From positions 8,962,598 through 9,026,597 of the forward strand of contig NC_135560.1 in NCBI RefSeq assembly GCF_964340395.1: a DNA stretch of 64,000 bases. The letters are read 5' to 3'. The notes under the pieces are model-generated. The model worked only from the letters and a program-made list of their open reading frames with translations, was not told where the DNA came from and searched no databases. Shown here piece by piece: positions 25,743-39,499 of this stretch; the stretch's first letter is position 1; each line of letters opens with the position of its first letter. Made by a program: the position numbers and the translations under genes. The DNA comes from Glandiceps talaboti. Taxonomy: Eukaryota > Hemichordata > Enteropneusta > Spengelidae.

Positions 25743-28700
25743 CTTTTTGGTAGCTTCTTCTCACTGCTTGACTTCTGAAACTTAATCTGCTTTTGAGGAA
25801 CTTCCAAGGTGCTTTCCTTTTTCCTTTTTGTCCCAGTTTTCTGTTTCAATTTGTCTTCATTCACAGTCTTCGGAGAGGCATTTTTTCCTCGTCCTTGGGC
25901 CCTCTTTACCACAGTGTTTATAGCATCAATTATGCTATCTTTCTCTTCATTAATTTCCTTGTTCGACTCCTTGATGGAAAGTTTATTTCCTTCTTCCCTA
26001 TGCTGCTTTTTTGAAGTACCTTTTTTCTTGTCTTCCGAGTTCTTTTTAGGACTAAGTTTTGACTTTTTAATCGCTAATCTCTGTCTATGCAATGCAGTGG
26101 AGAGTAATTTCTGACTTTGTTGTCTTTTAGCACTTGGTTTTGTCCTTGATTTGACAGATTTTGTACAGCTTTTTTCAGTCTTACCTTCAATCTGTATCTC
26201 CTCCTCCATCATAACATGTGTCTCTTTTTCTTTGACATTCACAGTTTCTATGACTCTTGTTGCATTTATGATTTCCTCAACAGTTCTCTTTTTGCCTTTT
26301 GCAGTTTTCTTTCCATCTTTCACTTGCTTTGCTTTCTGATTTGTCTTGGTTGTTGTACTCTTTACTTGTTGGCTGGAATGTGATATGGGTTGCTTACATC
26401 CCTTTGGGGATGTATACTTCTTCAAGCAGGCTTCGATGGCTTCATCGATGGAATTTTCCAACTGTTGCTTCTGTATTCTCTGACTCTGTTCTCTGATTTT
26501 TGAAAGTGGTTCATCGCTATCAGAGCTGTCCACATAACAGAAATCACCATCATCACCTGCGTCATCATCACTTGCATCATCACTGTCAACAATATCAGCT
26601 TTCTGAAAGGCATACTTTCTTATACACGACTCAATAGCATCATCAACAGAGTTCCTAGAAGAATCTTCCACTTCAAGATCCGCTATTGTACACACACTTG
26701 TCTGTGGCAATACTTCAGAATCTTTTTCAGCTTTCCTTCTAGACTTTGATGACGTCGGTCTTTTATGAACATCTTTCTTATGTTCATCCTTCTTAGAAGA
26801 GTCTTTCCCACTTGCTAAGTCTTTCTTTGGAGCTTTTTCCCGATTATCAACTTGTGGTAGTACATCTTTATCAGATTTTTTACTGCCTTTCCTTTGCTTA
26901 CTATGTTTTGTTTCCTTAGTTGTGACATTCCTACTCTCAACAGATTGTTCAACTGAAGATTTTTTTCTTGATCGTCCACTCATTTTCTGACTTTTCAGGG
27001 TTTCTTTCTCAAAATCCATACTTGTACTTTCATTGACAAAGATATTTATACTTGTATCAGTGATGACCGAAACATTCTCAAATATACTGTGATCTCTCCC
27101 TTTCTTCTTGTTGTTATTCTTCTCAGCTGATGATGACAGAGAGAAAACTTTCTCCTTGTCTCCTACATACTTTGCAATGCAGGCATCGATTGCCTCTTCA
27201 ATACTGTCTTTAGAAGAATCATACGCATTATCCTGAAGAAACTCTTCTGGCCTCTTTTCCATGATCGGAAGCTCCATCACTTCAGAACTTTCCGTGATTT
27301 TCAGAGCCTCAATTTGCTCATTCCAAATATTTGATAACTTTTCTTTTCGTTTCCTCTTCTTTTTACCTTTCCTCCGTGCTTTCACTTCTTTTCTTGCCAG
27401 TGCTTTCAGTTTCTCTTTCATTTTCCGATTCCTTTTGTGCTTGGCCTTTTTAATCTTATGACTAGTCCAGGAGGCAAGATGCCGAGGCCTTAGATATGTG
27501 CTGTAACATGTGTTGAGTTTGGCAATGTTACTGAGGTGATTACGTGGCAGTGAAGAACCGATTCTACCACTTATTATCTTATGTCGATGCAGTTTAGATA
27601 TCCGAAGATCTTTGAATTGTGAAAGAAGAGCATCCAGTTCTAGCTGGAAGGCTGGGTCAATCTCATGAATAGGCCTCAAATGTTTGTGCTTCTTCTTCAA
27701 GTGGTGTAATTTATGTTTCTTGTGAAGTTTCTCTTTTGAAAGTTCATGAATATCAGGTTGTGAGTCAAACGACACAGGTGCAGATATATCAGACATGTCT
27801 GGTTCCACTATGTCACTAAGAATATCAGACCCTGTCGAGGACATGGTCTTCCTCCTTTCATGTCCCTGTTTGTCAACTGAGTGATCAGAATTACTGTTAT
27901 TATCTGTACCAATACCACTGTCACTGAACAGTGTCTCCTCACTAGCACAAGTTGTCTCACTCTGTGGTGATGGCGTTTGTTCTTTTTGTTTAGAATGCAT
28001 TGGAAAGTCCGGTGGTGGTGCAAGTGGCTCAACAGGTGAAAGTCTCTCAAAACCAAAAGTTCTTGGCCGGATCAATTTCGAACTAAAATTTCTCTTTGCA
28101 TATTCTCTTGACTTTTTCATTTTCTTATACCTCCTCATTTGACTATGGCTAATGTACAAAAGGCTGGACTCATCTGTCTGAACAGCTATTTCTTTTAGGC
28201 ACACCTTTGGCGGTTCAGTACTTGGGGTATTGCTTGTCATAACACTAACAGTCTGCGTACTTGCACTGGAAGCACTCATACTCACATTAGACTGAGTCGA
28301 TGCCTGCACTCCTTCTTCTTGTGTTGTTGACAATGTTTCTGTTGCTTCAGCCTCTACATATTTCCTTTTCCGTTTTCTTGAAGACTTGCCTACCTTTTCA
28401 CTTGACTTTTCACACACACTTACAGACTGAATTGTCATGTCACTACTACTACTTGTTGTACTTGGTAGTAACTTACTGGAACTTGTTGATTGTCTTTTTT
28501 TAGTTTTAACAGATCCTGATGGAGTGGAGGGCACAACTGATTCCACAACATCAGCTACATTTGGCACTGAATTGAAAGATGATGTCGACGAGTCCTGAGC
28601 AAATTTCTTTTTTGGTCGACCTCTTCTGGACTTCACAGACGTAACCGAATTTACAGTTCCTGAAGAAACATCTCCTGAATTTTGATATGTTGTGTCCTTT

Positions 28701-30595
28701 GTGGAGACAACAGGAACTACTTCCATGGGAACATTTTCATCATTGTCAAGGTGATTTTGTAACTGCTTTCTCTTTTTCTTTCGTGATTTTACCCTATCAA
28801 CTGAGGGATTTGACTGCCCATCAGGCAAGTGTTCGCTGTTACCTAAAACAGGTGTTAACGAAGTAAATACATTTTCCCCGTGTTTCTCAAGAACAGCTGA
28901 TGAAGTGGCGCAATTCTTTTTCTTGGAGGTATGCCCCTTCTCAGTCCTTTTTGTCTTTAGCGATTTGTGAGGCACAACCTCCTTTACTTTGTCACCAGCA
29001 ACCGTTCTCTCCTGACAATTTTGTTCTGGTAACAATGGCAGTGTCTGAGATTTCATCTTCTTGCTCCTCGATTTCACAGTCTTATGAGTAGTTCTATTTT
29101 TACCAGAACTTTTGACATTTCCGAACTCCTCACACGGAGTATTGATCTCCTTAATAACCTTCTGGCTTTTCTTTGGTCTTTTAGTCCTGCATGTCACTTT
29201 TTTCTGTTTCAATACATGAGATGCTTTCCTCACTACTTTTGTTTTTGTCTTGGTAGACTTCTGTGTCTTGTTGTTAAGACTTCCTTTCTTTGTACTCTTT
29301 GATTTTGTAGTTTTGGACTCCTTCTTGGTCATGGTAGTATCAGCTGATTTTAAACATGCAGTGGTGCTCTGATCGGACAAATTTTTTGTTTTTGACTTAG
29401 AATTTTTAACTGATCCCACACTTTCACTCTCCTTTTTACTAGTCACCTTAGATTTAGTCTTCCTTTGTTCTTTGGCAGCAGATTTGACCTGCTTCACAGA
29501 GCTGACTTTCTTGGAACATTTCTGGGGTGGATTTTTGACTCCATTATCCTTTCCCTGTGCTACCTTCTCTGTTGATTTTCCTTTACCTTTACCCCTGGCA
29601 CCTTTAGATGGTGTTTTTATCCCATGATGCAAATGACTCTCAGCATTGACTGCAGTCTCTGGACTAGTAGCATTAGCTAATTTTTCAATGGAGGGAGTCA
29701 ATAATTTTTCTTTTCCTTTCCTACCCTTTGGGCTTGGTTTTCCTGATTTTGGACTATGTTTCTGTTGCAAACATGCTTTCACTTTTGGACTATACCCTGA
29801 ATGAACACTGTAAGTAGCACTGTTTTTGTTGGTATCCACCTTAGGTGTGTTTTCAGGTGTCACTCCACTGTTATCAGTGTCTAGTTCATCGCTAGCAATA
29901 ATCAGAGCAACATCTGCATCTTTCTCTCCCATCACAGCATCAGCACCAAAATTGTGAGCATATGATCGATATCCAAAATCAGGTGATTCATCATCAATGG
30001 CCCCCTCTATAATACCTTCAACGTCCTCACAGATTTCCACAATCATACCCGTATCAATGGGTATGGGTATACTATGGGTGCCGAGGCTTTCAACAGTCTC
30101 CCCTTCTACCTCATCTTCATCATTTAGGGTATCCATGGCAGTAGTTGTCATAGCAATGCCGTTACATGCTGAATCATTCAGAACAGTTTCAAAGGTATCC
30201 GAACTTCCGACAATAAAGTCGTCCTCAGACGTCTCCATATATCCATTGTGTGTATTGATATTTTGTGCTCTGCTGTATTCTGGTACGATCATTAACAAAT
30301 TATCCATCCTGGTGTTACTTGTCTTAGGATGCCTAGTTGTCTTTTGACTATTCAATTCCCTGCAAGAATTCCTCTCAGTGTTCAGTACTATTGTTTCCTT
30401 ATTGGCGGCAGCAGACTTCCCCTTTGATGATTCATGGGTGCCGTTACATGACGATGACGATGTATGACTCTCCTGAGTTCTATGGCTATGATGAGAATTA
30501 CCCTTCAGAAGGTAGTTCTGACTTTTCCCCAAGTTCACTCCATTTGCTCGCGTTTCTGACGACGATGAAGATGATGAAAGTCGTCTTGATTTACT
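25743..30595 (-). CDS. ASH1L: ASH1L ortholog, giant internal exon (N-terminal disordered half)
   Basis: ASH1L is a nuclear Trithorax-group histone methyltransferase that dimethylates H3K36 and counters Polycomb silencing. This single exon encodes about 1,617 residues with no stop. In the open frame, numbered from 30601, it has a serine run near 10-15, many Lys/Ser-rich blocks (about 270-620), an AT-hook (RRGRPKKK, 659-666), the block SDSGIGTDNNSNSD (893-906), a conserved segment IDPAFQLELDALL (981-993), a very basic stretch (1048-1088) and an acidic stretch (1338-1364). The last two named conserved blocks match vertebrate ASH1L as I remember it. The exon starts after a pyrimidine-rich acceptor ending TTTGCAG at 30596 (phase 0) and ends at a GTGAGAG donor (phase 2). 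The apparent TTG start at 30601 is only intron sequence read through, so the true start codon is in an upstream exon. No catalytic domain lies in this exon, which is expected for the family. Confidence 0.93.
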
Positions 30596-31620
30596 CTGCA
30601 AAGAGGAACAAGAAAAAAGAAGTCTTAAAAATGGAACTGAAACAGTGAAACCTTGAGTGAGTCTACACTAGCCTCTGCGTTGACCCCTGGGAAATAAAAG
30701 GAGTTATATTAATATATGGTTTAAGTAAGTACAAACTCGTATGACAGAAGGCTAAAGCTGTGATACGCGAAGAACTACATGTAAATCCCAGAGCGTCAGA
30801 AAAGTATTATAAGGTCACAGCACCGTCGGTAAATTAATCATACACTCAGAAGCTCTCCAATATGATATGTACACATGACATCTACTTATACATGATAAAT
30901 CAAGTCATACAGCAGTCATATTAGACAGTCGAATGAGGAGAAAAGTGGTGATTACATCACTGGTTGAGGTATATGAAATGAGGCACACTGTATTTGTGAT
31001 CAACGCAATGACGACGATAGCGACGAAAACATATGAACATTACAAAATAAATTTGGGTGACACAGTGGCAGTCCTGGTGTTAGTGTTATCGCACTACAGT
31101 ATAACTGTTTTCGGAAGCATGTTCTAATGTTTTATAATCACTCACAAAGGTTAGGGTCGCAGCAGTTTTATTTATTAATACTACAGGCGATGGGAAGATA
31201 TCCACCCCTGAAAAGAGTGTTACTGATGTAATTTTGATCCTGCAGACATCACGGCTCAGCAGCTTTACAATGCCGCTTTCCATATATGGTAATATACCTT
31301 TGAAATCAATGATGTCACAGACATACATATCTATATATGCAAAGAAAAAAATATGCCGCAGCTACCTGGCATCTTGCCATGCTTGCTGGTTTTGCATATA
31401 AAAGCACTGCCTACACAGGCATGATTTTAAAATAACGACAGTTCTCAAGCCTACAAAAGGTCACCTACTTGTATATTTCAAGTTTTGCTCGGTAATAAAA
31501 GGGACTGTCGTTGAAAGAGTCAGGTCACAGCTAGAATATTTACTATCGATTCGACAGAGCCTGAGTAAATTACCCGAAGGGCAATATGCCATTTACAATC
31601 AGTGATGAATATAATGCTAT

Positions 31621-31963
31621 TAGACCAAATTACATCTCTCTCTCTCTCTGTGTTGTTGTCAGTATTCTGAAGTGGTAAATATACCCTGTTCTTAGATCAT
31701 GACACTAACTACACCACACAAAATATTCGTACTAAACCAAATTATGTCTCTCTCTCTCTGTGTTGTTGTCAGTATTCTGAAGTGGTAAAATATACCTGTT
31801 CTTAGACCATCACTCTAACTACACCACACAAAATATTCCTACTAGTACTAGACCAAATTATGTCTCTCTCTCTGTGTGTTGTTGTCAGTATTCTGAAGTG
31901 GTAAACATACCCGTTCTCAGATCATCACACTATAAACTACACCACACAAAATATTCCTACTAA
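31621..31963. repeat. ~114-bp tandem repeat, three copies, each starting with a CT run
   Basis: Each unit has AGACCAAATTA, a CTCTCT run, GTGTTGTTGTCAGTATTCTG, AAGTGGTAAA and CTACACCACACAAAATATTC. The copies are highly similar. The CT run length differs between copies. Confidence 0.95.
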
Positions 31964-31999
31964 TCTGTATTCTAATTGAATTTCACATGCTATATTAGA

Positions 32000-34940
32000 T
32001 TCCCAGAATGACCACGACAGGGTTAAATAACGGGATCACTTCACTGTTGTTATGAAAATTATAAAGTGCTATCAGCAGTACACATAAGGGTTCAGGACAT
32101 TAGTGGCAATTATAATGTCTGATGTACACAACAACCAAGGTAGCTTAGCTAGCTGTACGGGTTACGGTTTCCTTTGCCATGGCAATTTCAATCACCTACC
32201 ATCAATCACACAGATACTCACTGACACACTAGAAATCATATGTATCAATTATTGCGACTTACTCATGCGTACAATTTTACATGGTATAATGCGTGGCCAC
32301 CAACACCGTACGTGATTCCAGGCAATGTGACAACGATATTACACACAATTATACAAATCCTAAAGGCTGATTATCAATATTTCGCACCTGTCTCCTTTCA
32401 AAACCAATTAAGCATGACAATAAAAAGAACGTATTCTATGATTTAAAAAAAAATTAAACGGCATTACAAAATGCAGACAGACACAGGAATTTTTCAATAT
32501 GATGATGCACATTTGAAAGTCAATATCATGGCATACATTAGAAATTAGATATTGCTTTAAAATAATTGCTTGTAATAATATCACATATATCCCAAGTCAT
32601 CGCTGACTGTAATATTTAAGCAATGGCATATATCAAAATGTGATCAAGAACATAGAATGAAAATGAAATAACGTAAAATTTCAATAATCATATTTGATTT
32701 GGATGAAATCCATACTGTTCAGATGATAAAGATGTGGCAGGTGTCAGTAATTCACTCATCATGCCATGAGACTTAACTGATTAGCCCCTTGCTACTCCAT
32801 ACTAAATATTTAACACTGATTTTACCGAGTGACCGGTGCAATTTGTAGTTCACAAAAAAACATCAAGCACACCTCTCTGTCACTTTGAACACATACTAAA
32901 TATCATGACGATAAACTACATCTATACTCAAAGCATTCAGCTGTTAATAAAAATCATTGTATAGCTGTTATACCTACTGTATTGTCATCAGGCATAGCCT
33001 CAGGGGGGAGACGTGAATTGCTGTAAATTGCTGCCACAACACAACAGCATTCCAATATGAAGACCTGTGTACGGATGTAAGTATTGACAATGGTCTAAAG
33101 CGGCGCAATATAACAACTGATCATCTCTGTGTCATCTCAATGTTATGCAAATACGAAAAACCAATAAGCTGTCAATCTTGCTTGTAATTCGCTCTCTCAT
33201 TGTTTGGCAAACATAGCGAAGCACAAATGTGGAAAGCAAGAATTCCTCTCCTGCTGTCATGGCAACCATGGATGATAATGAGTTGCTATAGCAACTTTAT
33301 GTGGCAACTGGGAATAAGGGCATAAAAATACATGTAGGTGTAATACTCAGATTGTTTTTCTATTATCCAGTTGTAGTCGTTTTGGAAACAACACATATTT
33401 CATGATATATCATCTCCTTATTCTTGTTCACTAGTTATCCTGAGAAAGGAGTCATCATGATACAAGATCCCCAGTTTCTTTATCAACTCCATTATACTGT
33501 CAAATAGAGATAAAATTTCCAGTGATGCTTTAATAGCTGTGGAGATTTTGACATCTAGTATTTCACAAGAGACTTTCCAAAGAGATACACACCTTTTAAG
33601 CCATGGCAGTGTTGTGGCCTTTCGAAAACCTGATCTCCTGGGACGCGGTTTCCACTGAGTCCTGTCCTACATCCCCTCCTTACAGCAGTTACACCCATAC
33701 AACTGATATAATTCACAAAAATTCCATCCTACAAATGTTGGGCACTGCATGTGACATGGCTAAGTAAACCTGGTACACATGTACCTTCAAATTGTTTTGA
33801 TCACGCTATTTTAAGCCTGAGTGAAAGCCTATCCATAGGAAAACTCACTGGGGTACATTACCTGACTAGAGTATTTTCACGTACTGTGCATACTGCAGCT
33901 AACAGAACATGTGCTATACAATTACAAAGCGGTGGTATCCACCCCTACTTACACCGAGGAGCTTTCATCCTATAAGGAATGACCCAGCTATCACAAAATC
34001 ATTTGTATACGTGTTGGGTGACAGGGTGAGAGTTCATTAGATTTAATGCACTGTTCCCACACTCTCATTGGCTACATAAATAATAACCAACTCGCATAGC
34101 CAACAACTCAACTTGACCCAACTGCAGCACTTCTAGTATTTACACAGCCTAATTCAAACATCTGGCTCTCAACTGCCCTTTTTTTCAAAAATAAAACATA
34201 TCATATCAAAAGACAGGAAATACTAAGAAAGGCTACCTACAATTTAAACACTAGTTTTAAGAATACACACGTACACATCATCAGAGTAAAGGTCGCATTT
34301 TCAGCGTATCAACCGCCTACGCAACTCTTTCCTGCGTGTCCATACCACCATGTAAATTCATGATACTAATGCTAGCCAGTCTCAGAATGAAATCAGTGAT
34401 TATAACTGTGTATAATCTCAATTATAAAGATAACATGATTTATGTTTCCTGAATACAAGAATCTGTCATAACGCTATAAAATTTGTGGCATCACATAAAA
34501 TGTAAATGACTCATTTTTTTTAATTATTATGAAGTTTCAACTCACCTTGAACCTAAACTAAATATGCCATGTAAATGCGTCCAACAATGACTCATTAAAA
34601 TTCAAAATGTGTTTTTATAACTCTATAAATGGATTAATATTGTCTTGATTTAATGCTTTTTATTCGGAGTGAGTAAATTTTCTTACTAGGATTTAATTAG
34701 ACCATTTAATGTGATGAAATACACATTACTCTATATACTGTCAATATATTATACACAGAATACAAGTTGAACCAATAGATATATATATATATACACATTG
34801 AAGAGGACTGTCGACTAAGATGGATTGAATGCTCAGGCAATGCTAAAAAACTTTAACTGTGTGTGTGTCACATAAACCTCTGTAATTCACTTCATTGATG
34901 AACATATTTGGTAGATATTAAACCTGTTAACAGTCTTTAC
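32000..34940. other. No feature recognised
   Basis: Unique AT-rich sequence. The open frames here are under 75 codons, start at random and show no family resemblance or splice context. Confidence 0.6.
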
Positions 34941-34948
34941 TCCTAGAC

Positions 34949-35127
<179 letters not shown>

Positions 35128-35129
35128 TG

Positions 35130-37050
35130 TACATGTTATATAATGTATACATAGAATATAGTATTTACAGTGTAAAATGCACCCATTTAAAAACAGAATT
35201 ACTAATAACAAAAACACCAGTGTAACTATCAAATAAATATCAAGTAAATATTTACCCAATGATATCATAATACATTCAGCTCCCATAAATATATAAATTA
35301 CAGAACAGATGGTAAACACATTTACATCAGAATGTGATCACACTGTGTGTACAGTATACTATAATGGGGCATTCCGATGGAGTGCACATTGAAAGCTTCA
35401 CAACACTTCATAATTATCATTTGTCATACGTCTATACACTGCACAAGGCAATGTGATTTGTTATATGTCTGTATACCGAACAAAGCGGTGTGATTGAGAG
35501 GTGTGTCGTCATCGTTGTCAAATATGATTGCCTAGCAATGCTCTTATCGCGGCAAACCTTTTCGACTTGTTGTAACAATTCTATACAGAACAATTGACAA
35601 TCTGTTAGATTGTGGACTGAATACACATTTAGGGTGAATAACAGCTTTATTTTACATCACACATGTTATGTTGTTACCTGTTTATATTAATTGGGGCCTT
35701 ACATCTGCTTCATAGGACTCCAAATAACACATTTACTTTCTTTTCAAAATGGTGAAATAACAATAAACGGTGAAATAACAATAACTCATTTTACACACTA
35801 TTTTCAAACATATGCCCACATACACATGTACCAGGGAAACTACATATCCCACGACATCAATGATCTCAGTGCCTACATCACTACATCATTTTTTATATAG
35901 TATTTGCAAATATTAAAAGGAAAAGGTAATTAAATTTTCATTAACTTTCCAATTTGACTACAACAATTTACTGGCTAATATTTCAAATTCATGAAAGAAA
36001 CCGACAACTCAATTATTTCAACATCATAATTGTATTTATGGGGGAAATTAAATAATTTGGCAAAATTTTCATTTGTCTATTACCAGGTAATAAGAGACTA
36101 CTATTGAAAAATACAATCATACTAATATTTTCAACATAATATTTCATATTTCATAAACTTTACAATCTTAGCACATGATATTCTAAATTGGGATGGAAAA
36201 AAATTATTTACAACACTCCCCAATTCCTGGGGAAAATGTAGTTGTGATAATTTAAATTGAGGTAGAAATAATTTACTTGTCAAATCCTAAATTGATCTAG
36301 AAAATTAACATGATATTTATAACAATTTACTTGTGACCTTCAAAATTGATGTAGAAAAATGTAACCAGTGAAATTATAAATCAATGTAGAAAAATTTAAA
36401 GGATTAAAACATGTACACAACATTTGTAAAATTTGCTGTATAAAGGTCTTGCTAACAGCTGATTAATTTTATCTTGTAGTGTGTTTTACATACATACAAT
36501 TAAGGTCTGCATAGATATACAAGCATACATGTACATTTGCCGAGGTCTAGTTCTCGTGACCTTTGACCTGACCATAGTGTATAATATTATAATTGCTTGT
36601 CTGCCTCTCTTTATATCTGTAGATATATTGGTATCACATTTTTCTACAACACATTTGGTCTAATCGCATATTTTTTATGAATGATTGGAAGCCTGCTAAT
36701 TCATATTTTCACAAATGATTAATTTCACACTATAGCCTGTTTTATACAGTGATAGCATGATTTGGATATTTAATTTTAGAGGCTGATTTTACAATGACTG
36801 GATACACACACATTTTTATTGTTACAAAACTATGATAAAAGCTTTTCCAATGTGCTTCGAGGATAAAAAATTACATCACTGTGACCACAGGAAAGAAACA
36901 ATGTCTACGTCATATAATTTTCCCAATACATTTGTTTTAAGTTCATGCATTTTGGCAGCAGTATGCCCTCTCATGGTGTGCCAGTGACACAACAATTTCT
37001 TGTGACATACATGTATCAAAATTTGGTGTTCTCCTATCACTAGTTGCCCA
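35130..37050. other. Non-coding AT-rich sequence with a degenerate repeat at 36183-36400
   Basis: The only internal structure is an imperfect AAATTGATGTAGAAAAAT motif recurring about five times at 36183-36400 and an 18-bp doublet at 35752-35788 (GGTGAAATAACAATAA). Confidence 0.6.
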
Positions 37051-37441
37051 CCTGTAGTCTTGATGGACTAACACTACTACATTCTTTCAACTGCCATTTT
37101 GATTTTTTGAATTTTCGCTTAGCCTACCTGTACAAATGTAGTCTTGAAGGACTAACACTACTACTACACTATTTCAGCTATCCTAACTATAGCCTACCTG
37201 TAGACTTGAAGGACTAACGCTACTATACTACTACACTATTTCAGCTATCCTAACTGTAGCCTACCTGTAGACTTAAAGGACTAACACTACTACACTATTT
37301 CAGCTATCCTAACTGTAGCCTACCTGTAGTCTTGAAGGACTAACACTACTACACTATTTCAGCTATCCTAACTGTAGCCTACCTGTAGTCTTGAAGGACT
37401 AATGTTACTACACTATTTCAGCTGTTTTGATTTTTTGAATT
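37051..37441. repeat. ~62-bp minisatellite, about six copies
   Basis: The unit contains GCCTACCTGTAGTCTTGAAG, then GACTAACACTACTACACTAT and TTCAGCTATCCTAACTGTA. The block is bracketed by the same sequence, TTTTGATTTTTTGAATTT, once in the first unit and once at the right end. Confidence 0.95.
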
Positions 37442-38282
37442 TATACTCCGGACTAGAGGTAGGCTGTATACAAATATTATATGTGGTGTCTCACAAGAAA
37501 ACATTGTATTATTTTGACTCATACAACCAAAAATTTTCTATTTTGTTAACTTAGAGGGCACTCTCTTTTAGAAGCTATTTTTTAATCAGATCACAGCAAT
37601 GTAGATTCATTTCATCATCAAGTAAATCTGAAAATATGGCTGTCGAGGTAGAGATGAAATGAGGGTGTTGTTCAACAAAAAAAAAATATGGTTTGGAAAC
37701 CCCGAGAATGAAATCTAGTGAAACTTAAATAGAATTTTGTACCCACTGTGAAGATAATGGATGAGAACCTTGATAGAATACCTGGGCAGGTTTTACAACA
37801 TCTTCACAAAAACATTGAAAATATTAGACGTATTCAAGCATTATATGTACATACTCTACAGTTAACTAGGAAACGAGATTAATGCCAAAATACGCAAAGA
37901 GCTCCCTTGCCATTAGTCAAAACATTATTTTATGATTCATGTTTATAGAATTATGCACTGTCTAGGTTCAGTGGGGTTATTTGTCATAAATTCATACCAT
38001 TAATTCAATGCTTGTAAATGATCAAATGGCTATCAAAGAACTCAACTACTTTTAATAACCCCATCAATTTGAATGCATAATATTTACTTATGGCTCAAAT
38101 CCATCATTCGGATGTCATTCATTATACTGATATAGTTGCAGTTCAAGCTCTCTACAATGGTTGTCATGGTAATTTTTTTATCTACAATGTGTAATATGGA
38201 GGCTTACAAATTACATAGCTGTTATCATTCTTTGTCAATGCTTCATCATCTGATAGCAATAACACATCACAGTTCAACATAA

Positions 38283-39490
38283 GCAGTAGTTCAGGGCACA
38301 TAGACTACTAAACATTGTATCTAGACTACCAAATTAGCAGTGGTTCAGGGCACATAGACTATTAAACATTGTATCTAGACTACCAAATAAGCAGTAGTTC
38401 AGGGCACATAGACTACTAAACATTGTATCTAGACTACCAAATTAGCAGTTCAGGGCACATAGACTACTAAACATTGTATCTAGACTACCAAATTAGCAGT
38501 AGTTCAGGACACATAAGACTACTAAACATTGTATCTAGACTACCAAATTAGCAGTAGTTCAGGGCACATAGACTACTAAACATTGTATCTAGACTACCAA
38601 ATAAGCAGTAGTTCAGGGCACATGATAGACTACTAAACATTGTATCTAGACTACCAAATTAGCAGTTCAGGGCACATAGACTACTAAACATTGTATCTGG
38701 ACTACCAAATTAGCAGTAGTCCAGGCCACATAGACTACTTAACATTGTATCTAGACTACCAAATTAGCAGTAGTCCAGGACACATAGACTACTAAACATT
38801 GTATCTAGACTACCAAATTAGCAGTAGTTCAGGACACATAGACTACTAACCATTGTATTTAGACTACCAAATTAGCAGTAGTTCAGGACACAGACTACTA
38901 AATATTGTATCTAGACTACCAAATTAGCAGTAGTCCAGGACACATAGACTACTAAACATTGTATCCAGACTACCAAATTAGCAGTAGTCCAGGACACATA
39001 GACTACTAAACATATCTAAACTACCAAATTAGCAGTAGTTCAGGAACATAGACTACTAACCATTGTATTTAGACTACCAAATTAGCAGTAGTCCAGGACA
39101 CATAGACTACTAAACATATCTAGACTACCAAATTAGCAGTAGTTCAGGACACATAGACTACTAACCATTGTATTTAGACTACCAAATTAGCAGTAGTTCA
39201 GGACACATAGACTACTAACCACTGTATCTAGACTACCAAATTAGCAGTAGTTCAGGACACATGGACTACTAAACAGTGTATCTAGACTACCAAATTAGCA
39301 GTAGTCCAGGACACATGGACTACTAAACATTGTATCTAGACTACCAAATTAGCAGTAGTCCAGGACACATAGACTACTAAACATATCTAGACTACCAAAT
39401 TAGCAGTAGTTCAGGACACATAGACTACTAACCATTGTATTTAGACTACCAAATTAGCAGTGGTTCAGGACACAGACTGCTAAACATCGT
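38283..39490. repeat. 54-bp minisatellite, about 22 copies
   Basis: The unit is AGCAGTAGTTCAGG(G/A)CACAT, then AGACTACTAAACATTGTATC, then TAGACTACCAAATT. Variant units lack 5-6 bp (GTAGTT or TTGTATC), and the same variants reappear along the array, suggesting block duplications. Confidence 0.97.
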
Positions 39491-39499
39491 ATCTAATGA

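Noticed and set aside
30596-30601. TTG at 30601 as the start codon of the 1,620-codon frame
   Set aside because: The first two codons are the end of a polypyrimidine tract and a TGCAG splice acceptor, so they are intron read-through.
38283-39490. Possible CRISPR array (regular repeats)
   Set aside because: Units are contiguous without unique spacers, in eukaryotic DNA; it is a minisatellite.
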